Part shown: in pieces, positions 1 to 7,193 of the stretch
Numbering within the stretch: position 1 is the first letter of the stretch
How the letters are laid out: each line of letters begins with the position of its first letter
Assembly: GCA_003134675.1 (NCBI GenBank)
Contig: PLBZ01000090.1
Location: forward strand, 1 to 23,191
Source: Solirubrobacterales bacterium
GTDB taxonomy: Bacteria; Actinomycetota; Thermoleophilia; Solirubrobacterales; Solirubrobacteraceae
Direction of reading: 5' to 3'
DNA length: 23,191 nucleotides
Program-made: the position numbers and the translations under genes
Notes under the pieces: model-generated
Told to the model about the DNA's origin: nothing
The model's database searches: none
What the model saw: only the letters and a program-made list of their open reading frames with translations

Positions 1-513
1 ATCATCGACGAGCTGCGCGCGATGGACTGGGTGCCGCGCAGCGTGCGCTCGCGTGCCCGCGAAGTGGAGCGCGCGAACGCGAAGCTCGAGCACAGCCTGC
101 AGCGGGCGCCGACCGACCAGGAGCTGGCGGCCGAGCTGAAGATCACGGTCGACGAACTGAACGACTCGCTGCTGGCGATCTCGCACTCCTCGATCGTCGC
201 GTTGGACGAGCTGTGGAGCGTTTCGGACTCCAGCGGCGATCAGGTGTCGCTGATGGACACGATCGAGGACCACGGGGCGCCCGACCCCGCGAAGGCGCTC
301 GACGTGGGCGACCTGAAGGACCGGATCGCCGAGTCGATCGCAAAGCTGCCGGAGCGTGAGAAGCTCGTGATCGCACTGTACTACTACGAGAACCTGACCT
401 TGCGCGAGATCGGCGAGGTGCTCGGCGTGACCGAGTCGCGCGTGTCCCAGCTGCACACGAAGGCCGTGCTGCGTCTGCGCTCGCGGATGCAGGAGGATTC
501 GTTCGACGGCTGA
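1..513 (+). CDS. RNA polymerase sigma factor, FliA/WhiG (sigma-28) family, 5' partial
   Basis: The reading frame is open from base 1, so the gene starts upstream; the 170 visible residues are the C-terminal part. It opens with IIDELRAMDWVPRSVR, the hallmark of the end of region 2/start of region 3 in FliA/WhiG sigma factors. Region 3 follows (residues about 15-60), then region 4 with a helix-turn-helix (LTLREIGEVLGVTESRVSQ, about residues 130-148) that would bind the -35 element. Such factors direct RNA polymerase to flagellar (FliA) or developmental (WhiG) promoters. No flagellar or sporulation gene is visible here, so the regulon cannot be told, and FliA cannot be separated from WhiG. The product ends in a short acidic tail after region 4. 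About 200 bases without a recognisable gene follow. Confidence 0.93.
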   Translation: MIDELRAMDWVPRSVRSRAREVERANAKLEHSLQRAPTDQELAAELKITVDELNDSLLAISHSSIVALDELWSVSDSSGDQVSLMDTIEDHGAPDPAKALDVGDLKDRIAESIAKLPEREKLVIALYYYENLTLREIGEVLGVTESRVSQLHTKAVLRLRSRMQEDSFDG

Positions 514-698
514 CTGCCGCCGTTCAGGAGGCCTGTTCGACCTGATCGTCGCCTTTTGGGAGACGCGATCGCGTCATTCCCCGTATTGGACCTGTTGGCG
601 CCGGTCACGACAGCTTGTGTCGCTGAGATAGGCCTTCTGACGCGGGCGTCCGCTGCGACCGCCACGCACGGCGGTCCGCGAGGTGGCGCGGGTCCAGG

Positions 699-704
699 TA
701 GTCT
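699..704 (+). promoter_or_regulatory. Candidate -10 element (TAGTCT) for the CxxC hypothetical gene
   Basis: TAGTCT lies 8 bases before the ATG at 713, which would put the transcript start at or within a few bases of the start codon. No convincing -35 was found. The call rests mainly on the same arrangement recurring at other starts in this window. Confidence 0.3.
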
Positions 705-712
705 GGGGGCCG

Positions 713-1468
713 ATGGCAACCCGTTCGATCGTCACCTCCCAGCCCGACGTCGCCTGCGACGTATGCGGGCGACGGCTGCTGCGCGGCGAGCTGCCCGACG
801 TGTTCTTGGCGGGTGGCCGGCGTCGCACCGTGTGCGAGCTGTGCGCGCCGCGCGCGGCGCACGAGGGCTGGCTGCGCGAGGCGGACCGCCACTCGATAAG
901 CCTGCCGCCGTCGCGTGTGAGGCGCGGACGCAACCTGTTCGAGCGGCTGCGTCCGCAGCAGCGCGAGTCGATTTCCGATCGCTCCGAGGAGGACTTCGCG
1001 GGGGAGGGATCAGGATCCCTCCCACCCGCGCCGCCGATCGTTGATCTCGAGCCCGAGTCCTATGATTTTCTGGGAGCCATCGCGGGGGCCTCGAAAGAGC
1101 CATCCGTGCCGTCATCGATCACGCCAAGTGAGGAGTTCGCTGCGGTGTTGACCGGTGGCGAGGTGAAGGTCGAGCGGGCGCTAGAGGTTTTCAACGCCGG
1201 CGAGTACCCCAGGCGCGTGGCGGGTGTCGCCCGTTCGTTGGGCGAGCCGAGCGTCGCTGTCCGCCCGGTCGCTGACTCCGGGAGCGTGGTTGCGATCGTG
1301 GTCGCGTGGGAGCTGTGCTGGTATCGGTACGAGGTGGATCTCGGCGACGAGGCGGCCGGGGCGTGGGTGGCGGCGCAGGGAACGGAGCTGGGGGAGCTCA
1401 CGGAGGAGGATCGGCTAGTGAATGCCGTGGCCGACGAGCACGGCGCGCTGTTACGCCTCGACATTTGA
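713..1468 (+). CDS. Hypothetical protein with N-terminal CxxC...CxxC zinc-ribbon-like motif
   Basis: A 251-residue protein of unknown function. The N-terminus carries C15-x2-C18 and C41-x2-C44, a four-cysteine arrangement typical of a small zinc ribbon, followed by a basic stretch. The middle (about 85-150) is acidic, Ser/Pro-rich and probably disordered. The C-terminal ~100 residues look folded (EVFNAGEYPRRVAGVARSLG and a Trp/Tyr-rich ELCWYRYEVDL) and end in a short acidic helix. There is no signal peptide or membrane segment, so it is probably cytoplasmic. I chose ATG 713 over the in-frame ATG 683 because a -10-like TAGTCT sits just upstream and the 10 extra residues look like non-coding sequence. 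It lies between a sigma factor and small cytoplasmic genes, which does not reveal its job. Nucleic-acid or protein binding through the ribbon is a guess. Confidence 0.75.
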   Translation: MATRSIVTSQPDVACDVCGRRLLRGELPDVFLAGGRRRTVCELCAPRAAHEGWLREADRHSISLPPSRVRRGRNLFERLRPQQRESISDRSEEDFAGEGSGSLPPAPPIVDLEPESYDFLGAIAGASKEPSVPSSITPSEEFAAVLTGGEVKVERALEVFNAGEYPRRVAGVARSLGEPSVAVRPVADSGSVVAIVVAWELCWYRYEVDLGDEAAGAWVAAQGTELGELTEEDRLVNAVADEHGALLRLDI

Positions 1469-1478
1469 GCTGCATCCC

Positions 1479-1506
1479 TTGCGCATTCGCGGCGGAAGAG
1501 TAGGAT
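1479..1506 (+). promoter_or_regulatory. Candidate promoter TTGCGC-N16-TAGGAT, leaderless
   Basis: TTGCGC (1479-1484) and TAGGAT (1501-1506) are separated by 16 bases. TAGGAT ends 8 bases before the ATG at 1515, so the transcript would start at or near the start codon. This is the best -35/-10 pair I found in the window. Confidence 0.45.
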
Positions 1507-1514
1507 TTGGGCAG

Positions 1515-1760
1515 ATGATCTATTGCGTTGTCCCCAAGCCATTGGCAGACGAGCTGTATCCAAAGCTCGTCGAGCACTACCAACACGAGGATAATGTGAC
1601 GGTGATCGTCGACCGGCGTGAGTTTGACCGGCGCGCCCGCCAGGGAAGCTCGGTCGCGAAAGCATCAGCTCCCGAAGGCTCACCGAGACGTGTGATCCGT
1701 GACCGCCGCAGGGCTCGCGTGGCCGGGGATATGCCTCCCCTCGCACGCGCGTCGTCGTAA
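1515..1760 (+). CDS. Small hypothetical protein, 81 aa
   Basis: The first ~46 residues look well folded: MIYCVVPKPLADELYPKLVE, then a hydrophobic strand NVTVIVDRREFDRR. The remaining ~35 residues are basic and low in hydrophobics (many Arg, Ala, Ser), probably disordered. I do not recognise a family. The start at 1515 is supported by the promoter-like TTGCGC-N16-TAGGAT immediately upstream; starting at the earlier in-frame ATG 1422 would overlap the previous gene by 47 bases and add poorly structured sequence. It is co-directional with the RNase H gene, 40 bases upstream of it. It has no signal peptide or membrane segment. The short N-terminal fold with a strand ending in an Asp/Arg patch could bind a ligand or partner, but nothing shows which. 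Confidence 0.6.
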   Translation: MIYCVVPKPLADELYPKLVEHYQHEDNVTVIVDRREFDRRARQGSSVAKASAPEGSPRRVIRDRRRARVAGDMPPLARASS

Positions 1761-1800
1761 CTCCCGCGTTTCGTCTTAGCCGATCTGGATACTTCGGGCG

Positions 1801-2217
1801 ATGAAGGTGATCGTGCACGTCGACGGCGGCGCCCGCGGCAACCCCGGGCCGGCGGCGGCCGCGTGCGTGATCACCTCACCCTCGGGCGAGATGCTGGGTG
1901 AGCACGCCCAGCTGCTCGGCACGACCACGAACAATGTGGCCGAGTACCGGGCACTGCTACTCGGACTTCAGCGGGCGCGGGAGCTGGGCGCAAGCGAAAC
2001 CGAGGTTGTGGGCGACTCGGAGCTGATCGCAAAGCAGGTGAGGGGCCTCTACAAGGTCAAGCACGAGGCGATGAAGCCCTTGCACCGTGAGGCGATGGCG
2101 GCCTTGGGGCAGTTCGAGCGCTGGTCGATCCGGACGGTGCCGCGCGTGCAGAACGCGCACGCCGACGCGCTCGTGAACGCGGCTCTCGACCAAGCGCGCA
2201 CGGCAGCTTCGAGCTAA
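1801..2217 (+). CDS. rnhA: Ribonuclease HI-family protein
   Basis: A 138-residue RNase H-fold protein that would cleave RNA in RNA:DNA hybrids in the cytoplasm, such as R-loops and Okazaki primers. The four acidic catalytic positions of the family are all visible: D8 in VDGGARGNPG, E48 in NNVAEYRALL, D72 in VGDSELI and D122 in NAHADALVN. It is slightly shorter than E. coli RNase HI (155 aa) and has the 'ARGNPGPAA' loop of the actinobacterial/archaeal-like group, which lacks the basic protrusion. In some actinobacteria this domain is fused to a CobC-like phosphatase; here it stands alone and ends 17 bases before the convergent LCP gene. The start is the only sensible one, as D8 must lie on the first strand. 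A GATACT element 8 bases before the ATG could be a -10. Confidence 0.92.
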   Translation: MKVIVHVDGGARGNPGPAAAACVITSPSGEMLGEHAQLLGTTTNNVAEYRALLLGLQRARELGASETEVVGDSELIAKQVRGLYKVKHEAMKPLHREAMAALGQFERWSIRTVPRVQNAHADALVNAALDQARTAASS

Positions 2218-2234
2218 GGAAACGCATCACGCGC

Positions 2235-3779
2235 TCAGTGAAGGGACTCTGCCGAGCGTGCGATGCCGAGCATCTGTTCGTTGGTGAGATCCTCGAGTAG
2301 CGTGTTGGTGAGCCAGTACAGGACCGGCCCCTGGCGCCAGGCGACCGTGTGGATGTGGCCCCCATCCGCAAAGATCCTGTAGGCGACACCACCGATCTTG
2401 TGGGTTTCGGTGGGATGGGCGACGACCGGTGGGTTCAGCCAGTCGGTGCCCTCCAAGTCGTAGTAGCCGCCGAGACCGTTCTGCTGCCAGACCACTACGT
2501 AGGCGTGGCGCAGATGGTGGTCATTGTCCAGCAAGGTATAGGCGCGCACCGGCTGCTGCACAGCGGGACCGGTCTGCAGCGACGGGTAAAGAACGCGGAA
2601 GGGCACATTGATAGCGGCCTTGACGAGTTCATCCTGGCCCGAAGAGTGCGTGGGGTATAGCCCGATCGACGCGGCACTGGAGCCGGTCGAGCGGTGATGT
2701 CCGTGGTCGCTGCGCTGGGGTGGGGTGATCGGCTTGGGTGCGCTGACTTTCTGCTGGCCGTGCAGAAAGTCAGCGAGCGTGGTCTTCGCCAGCGAAGGCG
2801 TAGTCGTGACAAAGGACTGTCCCTTGAACCCATAATTTCCGTTGGCGACCCGGAACTTGACTTGGCGCAGCGGCTTGCTCTGCGAGAACCCGACCAGCTT
2901 GGCGAGATCGATTAGCTGGCTCGCTGAAGAGCTGAACCCGGCGGTGACGATTGCCCGGCCCACCGCTTTGGCGACCTGGTCGATCTGGCCGATCGCGTTT
3001 TCAGGCGAGATCTGCTCGCGCAGGTTACGGAGGAAGTCCTGTTGGCGGGCTACGCGCACGAAGTCCGAGTCACCGTGACGGTAGCGCACGTAGCTCAGGG
3101 CGTTGTTGTAGCAGAGCTTCTGGTAGCCCGGCTGGAGGTTGATTTCGGAATATTCTTCGCCACCTTCGCCTTTGACGTGAAGGTAGCGGTGGTCGACGTT
3201 GATGTAAACGCAACCGAGCGTGTCGACGACCTTGATGAAGCCACCAAAATTCACGTCGACGATGCCGTTCAGCTTCAGGCCGGGGAACACTTCGTGCTCG
3301 ATTGTCTCGGCCGCCAGCACCATCGATCCCCTGGTGCCACCCAGCAGCGCGCCGTAGGTGTAGGCCGCGTTGATCTTTGACTGCGGGTAGTACTGGCCCT
3401 TGTCGCTTTTGATGTTTACAAGCAGGTCGCGCGGGATCGAGAGCACCGAGGTTTGGCCCTGTTCGGGGTCGAAGCGGACGAGCAGGATCGTGTCGCTGTG
3501 TGGCGGGTCGCTGCGGTCATATACGTCTTTCGAGGCGGCTCGCCTGTCAGAGCCGAGGATCAGGTAGGTCTCCGGGCCCCCGCTGTATTCGGGGACGACG
3601 AGCCCCTTGGGCGCATGGATCTGGTTGACGCTGGGGAAGATGTCGTGTGCGAGGCCGCTTGCGGTGTTCAGCGCGACCGTCGCCGTCGCCCCTCCGCTGA
3701 GCAGCACGATCAGCACGCCGCCGATCACGAAGCGCTTCCACATGCTCATCCACAGGGAGGGTGGGTGCTCGTCATCCAT
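2235..3779 (-). CDS. LytR-CpsA-Psr (LCP) family protein, cell-wall polymer ligase
   Basis: A 514-residue membrane-anchored LCP protein. This family transfers lipid-linked glycopolymers onto peptidoglycan outside the cell. Residues 1-15 are cytoplasmic and 16-36 form one transmembrane segment. The LCP domain (about 70-260) has the family motifs: GSDRR (76-80), HSDTILLVRFD (94-104), LSIPRDLLV (113-121), KINAAY (135-140) and a YVRYRH-DSDFVRVARQQDFL block (230-250) with the Arg residues that bind pyrophosphate. C190 and C223 could form a disulfide. After a His/Ser-rich linker (about 350-370) comes a ~140-residue C-terminal region that I do not recognise as the usual LytR_C domain. The start is the first ATG after the intergenic gap; later in-frame ATGs at codons 11 and 13 are possible. 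It is divergent from the SEDS gene, so both belong to envelope building. Confidence 0.92.
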   Translation of the reverse strand: MDDEHPPSLWMSMWKRFVIGGVLIVLLSGGATATVALNTASGLAHDIFPSVNQIHAPKGLVVPEYSGGPETYLILGSDRRAASKDVYDRSDPPHSDTILLVRFDPEQGQTSVLSIPRDLLVNIKSDKGQYYPQSKINAAYTYGALLGGTRGSMVLAAETIEHEVFPGLKLNGIVDVNFGGFIKVVDTLGCVYINVDHRYLHVKGEGGEEYSEINLQPGYQKLCYNNALSYVRYRHGDSDFVRVARQQDFLRNLREQISPENAIGQIDQVAKAVGRAIVTAGFSSSASQLIDLAKLVGFSQSKPLRQVKFRVANGNYGFKGQSFVTTTPSLAKTTLADFLHGQQKVSAPKPITPPQRSDHGHHRSTGSSAASIGLYPTHSSGQDELVKAAINVPFRVLYPSLQTGPAVQQPVRAYTLLDNDHHLRHAYVVVWQQNGLGGYYDLEGTDWLNPPVVAHPTETHKIGGVAYRIFADGGHIHTVAWRQGPVLYWLTNTLLEDLTNEQMLGIARSAESLH

Positions 3780-3897
3780 GGGGTATCGGCACGCAGCAGC
3801 TCATATCGACATAAGGCAAGCTAACGCCGCCCCCCGACGACGTGCTCGTCCGGTAAGGGTAGCGAGCCTGTCGGCGTGCCCGCGCCGGGATGCGAGG

Positions 3898-3903
3898 TAC
3901 GCT
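3898..3903 (+). promoter_or_regulatory. Candidate -10 element (TACGCT) for the SEDS gene
   Basis: TACGCT ends 7 bases before the ATG at 3911, predicting a leaderless transcript. The identical hexamer with the identical 7-base spacing precedes the cupin gene at 21322. Confidence 0.38.
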
Positions 3904-3910
3904 CGCGGGC

Positions 3911-5287
3911 ATGCTCAGCCCCCGAAATCGCGAGCTGCTGGGGCTTGTTCCCGCCGCGCTGCTGGTCACGGCGGGCTTTACCGCGATCTTCATCCAAGCC
4001 GAGAACAACTCTCCCGGGGGTTCGACGAACCTCACGCTGAACCACGCCTCGGGCGTGTCGCTCACGTACGGCGCCCTGTTTCTGGGGTTGTGCTTGGCGG
4101 CGCACCTGGTGATCCGCTTCGCGTTGCCGCACGCCGACCCATACCTGTTTCCGCTCGGGGCCGTGCTCGCGAGCGTGGGGATCGTGATGGTCTACCGGAT
4201 CAATCCGTCTCTGGCACGCCAGCAGGCACAGTGGATGGTGCTCGGTTTGATCCTGTTCGCCGCCACCATCGTATGGCTGCAGCGCACCGGTGTCGGGGTG
4301 CTCGAGCGCTACCGCTACACGATCGCCTCGGTCGGGATCGCTATGGCGGTTATGCCGAGGCTCCCCGGCATCGGCGAGCAGGTCAACGGCGCCTATCTGA
4401 ATATCCACGTCGGACCTATCTCCTTCCAGCCCGCCGAGCTCGCGAAGATCGCGATCGTGATCTTCCTCGCAAGCTATCTGCGCGATAACCGCCAGATCCT
4501 CGTGACCGCGGGGCGGCGTGTGCTGGGGCTGACGATCCCGCCGATGAAGCAGTTCGGCCCGATGCTCGTCGTGTGGGGGGCGGCGATGGCTACGCTGCTG
4601 TTGACCCGGGAGCTCGGCACTTCGCTGATGTTCTACGGCGCCTTCCTCGCACTGCTGTATGTCGCCACCGGGCGCTTCTCGTTCCCGCTGATCGGCCTGA
4701 TCCTGTTCGCCGTCGGTGCGTGGTTCGTCGCCGGGCACGTCGGGCATGTGCACGCGCGGGTGCTCGCCTGGGAACACCCGCTCGACCGGACGCTGTACAA
4801 CCAGCCGGGCGGCAGCTACCAGCTAGCCCAGTCACTGTTCGCCCAGGCCGACGGCGGGCTGCTCGGCACGGGCTTTGACCAGTCGCTGCTGCAGTACCCG
4901 GTCGAACTGGCAAACCATCACGTCGTGCGTCGCTCGATCCTGCCCGTGCCGGAAAGCGATCTGATCTACGCGGTCATCACCAACGAGCTTGGCCTCGTCG
5001 GCGCCGCCGGCCTGCTGCTCGTCTACCTGCTATTCGTCGCACGTGGCCTGAAGACCGCGATGCTCGCCAAGGACTCCTTCTCCAAGCTGCTGGCGACCGG
5101 CCTGTCGTTCGTCGTGGCAATGCAGGTGTTCGTGATCGTGGGCGGCGTCACGCGCCTGATCCCGCTGACTGGGGTGACACTACCGTTCGTCGCCTACGGG
5201 GGTTCCTCGGTCGTAATGAACTTCGTGCTGCTCGCGCTTTTGCTGGTGGTGTCTGACCGTGCGCGGCGACCCTATTCACGAGCCTGA
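3911..5287 (+). CDS. SEDS-family peptidoglycan glycosyltransferase (FtsW/RodA/SpoVE)
   Basis: A 458-residue polytopic membrane protein that would polymerise lipid II into glycan strands, normally with a class B penicillin-binding protein partner. Family signatures: FQPAELAKIAIVIFLASYL, LLLTRELGTSLMFYGAFLAL, a YQLAQSLFAQADGGLLGTGF periplasmic block, LPVPESDLIYAVITNELG with the putative catalytic Asp (about residue 350), and the C-terminal TLPFVAYGGSS. About ten transmembrane helices can be counted. ATG 3911 is preferred to the in-frame ATG 3890: it begins directly at MLSPRNRELLGL, how actinobacterial homologues usually start, and a TACGCT element sits 7 bases upstream. In many actinobacteria the RodA-like SEDS gene lies in an operon with a PBP, FHA proteins and a Ser/Thr kinase. 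None of these is next to it here; the neighbours are an LCP gene and an EAL gene. Division versus elongation role cannot be decided. Confidence 0.93.
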   Translation: MLSPRNRELLGLVPAALLVTAGFTAIFIQAENNSPGGSTNLTLNHASGVSLTYGALFLGLCLAAHLVIRFALPHADPYLFPLGAVLASVGIVMVYRINPSLARQQAQWMVLGLILFAATIVWLQRTGVGVLERYRYTIASVGIAMAVMPRLPGIGEQVNGAYLNIHVGPISFQPAELAKIAIVIFLASYLRDNRQILVTAGRRVLGLTIPPMKQFGPMLVVWGAAMATLLLTRELGTSLMFYGAFLALLYVATGRFSFPLIGLILFAVGAWFVAGHVGHVHARVLAWEHPLDRTLYNQPGGSYQLAQSLFAQADGGLLGTGFDQSLLQYPVELANHHVVRRSILPVPESDLIYAVITNELGLVGAAGLLLVYLLFVARGLKTAMLAKDSFSKLLATGLSFVVAMQVFVIVGGVTRLIPLTGVTLPFVAYGGSSVVMNFVLLALLLVVSDRARRPYSRA

Positions 5288-5391
5288 CGGGCGTCCGTTG
5301 CGTTTACATAGTCGCTGGGGGATTTCGGGCGAAAACCTTCATAACCTGTGCCCTCGCAGGTGAGCTCCAAGCGCCGTCGAAAAGGAGGGCC

Positions 5392-6273
5392 GTGCTGACT
5401 TCGACGATTGCGGCGACTCCGCGCCTGTTCCTGCGGACACCGCCGCAGCCCGTGCACCACCGCTACGCCGGCCTGGCCGGCCCGCGATCGCTTGCCAGTG
5501 GCCTGTCCTCTCCGGCCGGGCTACATCGGCGACCGTGGCTAGCGCGTCTGCGCCGCGCGTTGGAGGAGCAGCTGTTCGTACTGCACTACCAGCCGATCAT
5601 GTCATTGCGGGATGGGAGCGTGTCGCATTACGAGGCGCTTGTGCGGCTCGCCGACGAGCCGGGCGGAGGATTGGTGGCACCCGGCAGGTTCCTACCCGCC
5701 GCAGAGCGCTACGGGCTGATCCGCGAGATCGACCGGATGGTGCTGAGCCAGGTAGCCACACTACTCGCGGGCGAGCACGGCAAGCAGGGCGTGCGCATCG
5801 CGATCAACTGCTCGTCGCTGTCGATCACCGATGGGGAGATGCTTGCGCAGATCGAAGCAGCGCTCGCGCTTGCGAGGGTCGATCCCGCACAGCTGGTGAT
5901 CGAGGTCACCGAGACCGCCGCGATCTCCGACATGGGGCGGGCGCGGTCCTTCTGCGCGGGTGTACAGGCGCTCGGCTGCATGGTCGCACTCGATGACTTC
6001 GGCGCCGGCTTCGGCTCTTTTCAATACCTCAAGCACCTGCCCTTTCAGTACTTGAAGATCGACGGCGACTTTATTCGCGGCCTGTCGGCTTCGCCGAAGG
6101 ACCAGCTCGTGGTCAGGGCGCTTGTGGAGCTCGCCCGCGGGATGGGCAAGCAGACGATTGCCGAGTACGTCGGCGACGAGGCCACTGTGAAGCTGTTGCG
6201 CGACTACGGTGTGGACTATGCCCAGGGGTTCGAGGTGGGTGCTCCGCACCCGGTTGTACCCCTCGCGGCATAG
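5392..6273 (+). CDS. Stand-alone EAL-domain protein, putative c-di-GMP phosphodiesterase
   Basis: A 293-residue protein whose EAL domain (about 58-285) would hydrolyse cyclic-di-GMP to pGpG. Visible active-site residues: E81 (EAL), N139 (INCSS), E171/E174 (EVTET), D201-D202 (DDFGAGFGSF), K222 (LKIDGDF), E258 (AEYV) and Q278 (AQGF). The position three residues after E258, normally Glu in 'AExVE', is Gly261. The first ~57 residues are Pro/Arg/Leu-rich with no sensory domain, GGDEF domain or transmembrane segment, so the protein is probably cytoplasmic and not directly input-regulated. Start: GTG 5392, with a strong AAAGGAGGG (5381-5389) just upstream, although the spacing is short (about 3 bases). 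It lies 104 bases after the SEDS gene, so it may have its own promoter, and it converges on the SDR gene. Confidence 0.9.
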   Translation: MLTSTIAATPRLFLRTPPQPVHHRYAGLAGPRSLASGLSSPAGLHRRPWLARLRRALEEQLFVLHYQPIMSLRDGSVSHYEALVRLADEPGGGLVAPGRFLPAAERYGLIREIDRMVLSQVATLLAGEHGKQGVRIAINCSSLSITDGEMLAQIEAALALARVDPAQLVIEVTETAAISDMGRARSFCAGVQALGCMVALDDFGAGFGSFQYLKHLPFQYLKIDGDFIRGLSASPKDQLVVRALVELARGMGKQTIAEYVGDEATVKLLRDYGVDYAQGFEVGAPHPVVPLAA

Positions 6274-6280
6274 CCAGCTG

Positions 6281-7126
6281 CTACTTGGGCTGAGGAAACT
6301 GGGTGCGCATCGCCGCGTCCCAGACCCGATCCGGGAGCAGCTTGCGCTGCAAGATCGAAAGGCGAGCAGAGGGCGTCACCGGGACTCGCGTTGGTGCACG
6401 GCGCCGCGAGATCGCTTTTTCGATCGCCTTTGCGACCACCTCCGGGCCGCCACCGAGACGGCGCATTGGCCCCTCATAGACGCCAGTTGTCAACGCCGAG
6501 ACCTTCGCGTCGAACTCTGTGTAGGGGCCGTCGGTGGAGATCTCGCTGTTCTTTGCCATGGCGTTAGCGGCAAACTCGGTGGTGATCAGCCCCGGCTCGA
6601 GCAGCACGACGTCGACCCCAAAGCCGCGCACCTCAAAGCGCAGGACGTCGCTGATCGCCTCGACCGCATACTTGGTGGCGTGGTAGAGACCGCCGCCGGG
6701 AAACGTCAGGCGGCCGCCCATCGAGCCGATGTTGACCACCTTGCCCCAGTGTTGGTCGCGCATCGCAGGCAACACCAACTGGGTCATGCGAATGAGCCCG
6801 AAGACGTTGGTCTCAAACTGGCGGCGTGCGGCATCTAGGGGAACCTGCTCAATAGCGCCACCCTGGCTGTAGCCGGCATTATTTACGAGCACGCCAACAG
6901 CGCCCTCGGTACGCTCCACCTCCTCTACCGCGGCTTGCATCGAGTGCTCGTCGGTCACGTCGAGCGCCAGCGTGCGACAGCCGGAGTCTCTGAGATGCTC
7001 GATCGCCTCCAGCCGGCGGGCGGTCGCGTACACGGTCCAGCCACCAGTGGCCAGGCGGCGAGCCGTGGCCTCGCCGATGCCGGAGGAGCAGCCGGTTATC
7101 AGCACTGCCTTGGAGATCTCTGGCAT
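6281..7126 (-). CDS. Classical short-chain dehydrogenase/reductase (SDR)
   Basis: A 281-residue NAD(P)-dependent oxidoreductase with a Rossmann fold. Motifs in order: TGCSSGIG (11-18, cofactor binding), ALDVTD (54-59), NNAG (82-85), N107, catalytic S135 (NIGSMGG), and Y148-x3-K152 (YHATK). 'TARRLEAIEHL' after beta-2 has two arginines where NADP-preferring SDRs are basic, so NADP(H) is the more likely cofactor (inference). The C-terminal ~80 residues have a substrate-loop and tail pattern common in the family; the substrate cannot be told from sequence. It is divergent from the alcohol dehydrogenase gene across 67 bases, so the two may share control, and its 3' end is 7 bases from the EAL gene's. 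It has no membrane segment or signal peptide. Confidence 0.92.
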   Translation of the reverse strand: MPEISKAVLITGCSSGIGEATARRLATGGWTVYATARRLEAIEHLRDSGCRTLALDVTDEHSMQAAVEEVERTEGAVGVLVNNAGYSQGGAIEQVPLDAARRQFETNVFGLIRMTQLVLPAMRDQHWGKVVNIGSMGGRLTFPGGGLYHATKYAVEAISDVLRFEVRGFGVDVVLLEPGLITTEFAANAMAKNSEISTDGPYTEFDAKVSALTTGVYEGPMRRLGGGPEVVAKAIEKAISRRRAPTRVPVTPSARLSILQRKLLPDRVWDAAMRTQFPQPK

Positions 7127-7178
7127 CGGCGTAGCAGCATACGGGTTCTGGGTGCAGCCAAAAGGCGCCGCCGTTCTC

Positions 7179-7184
7179 TAGGCT
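7179..7184 (+). promoter_or_regulatory. Candidate -10 element (TAGGCT) for the alcohol dehydrogenase
   Basis: TAGGCT lies 9 bases before ATG 7194 inside the 67-base divergent gap between the SDR and the dehydrogenase. It predicts a leaderless or nearly leaderless mRNA, as no Shine-Dalgarno-like sequence is present. Confidence 0.38.
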
Positions 7185-7193
7185 GGGGCGCCG

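Noticed and set aside
3821..4777. 318-codon minus-strand ORF opposite the SEDS gene
   Set aside because: Very hydrophilic His/Asp/Gln/Arg translation with no motif, the expected antisense of a membrane protein.
5288..5391. c-di-GMP riboswitch or sigma-28 promoter before the EAL gene
   Set aside because: GGCGAAAA near 5330 matches the sigma-28 -10 at only 6 of 8 positions with a poor -35, and I could not assemble a GEMM-type riboswitch fold in 104 bases.
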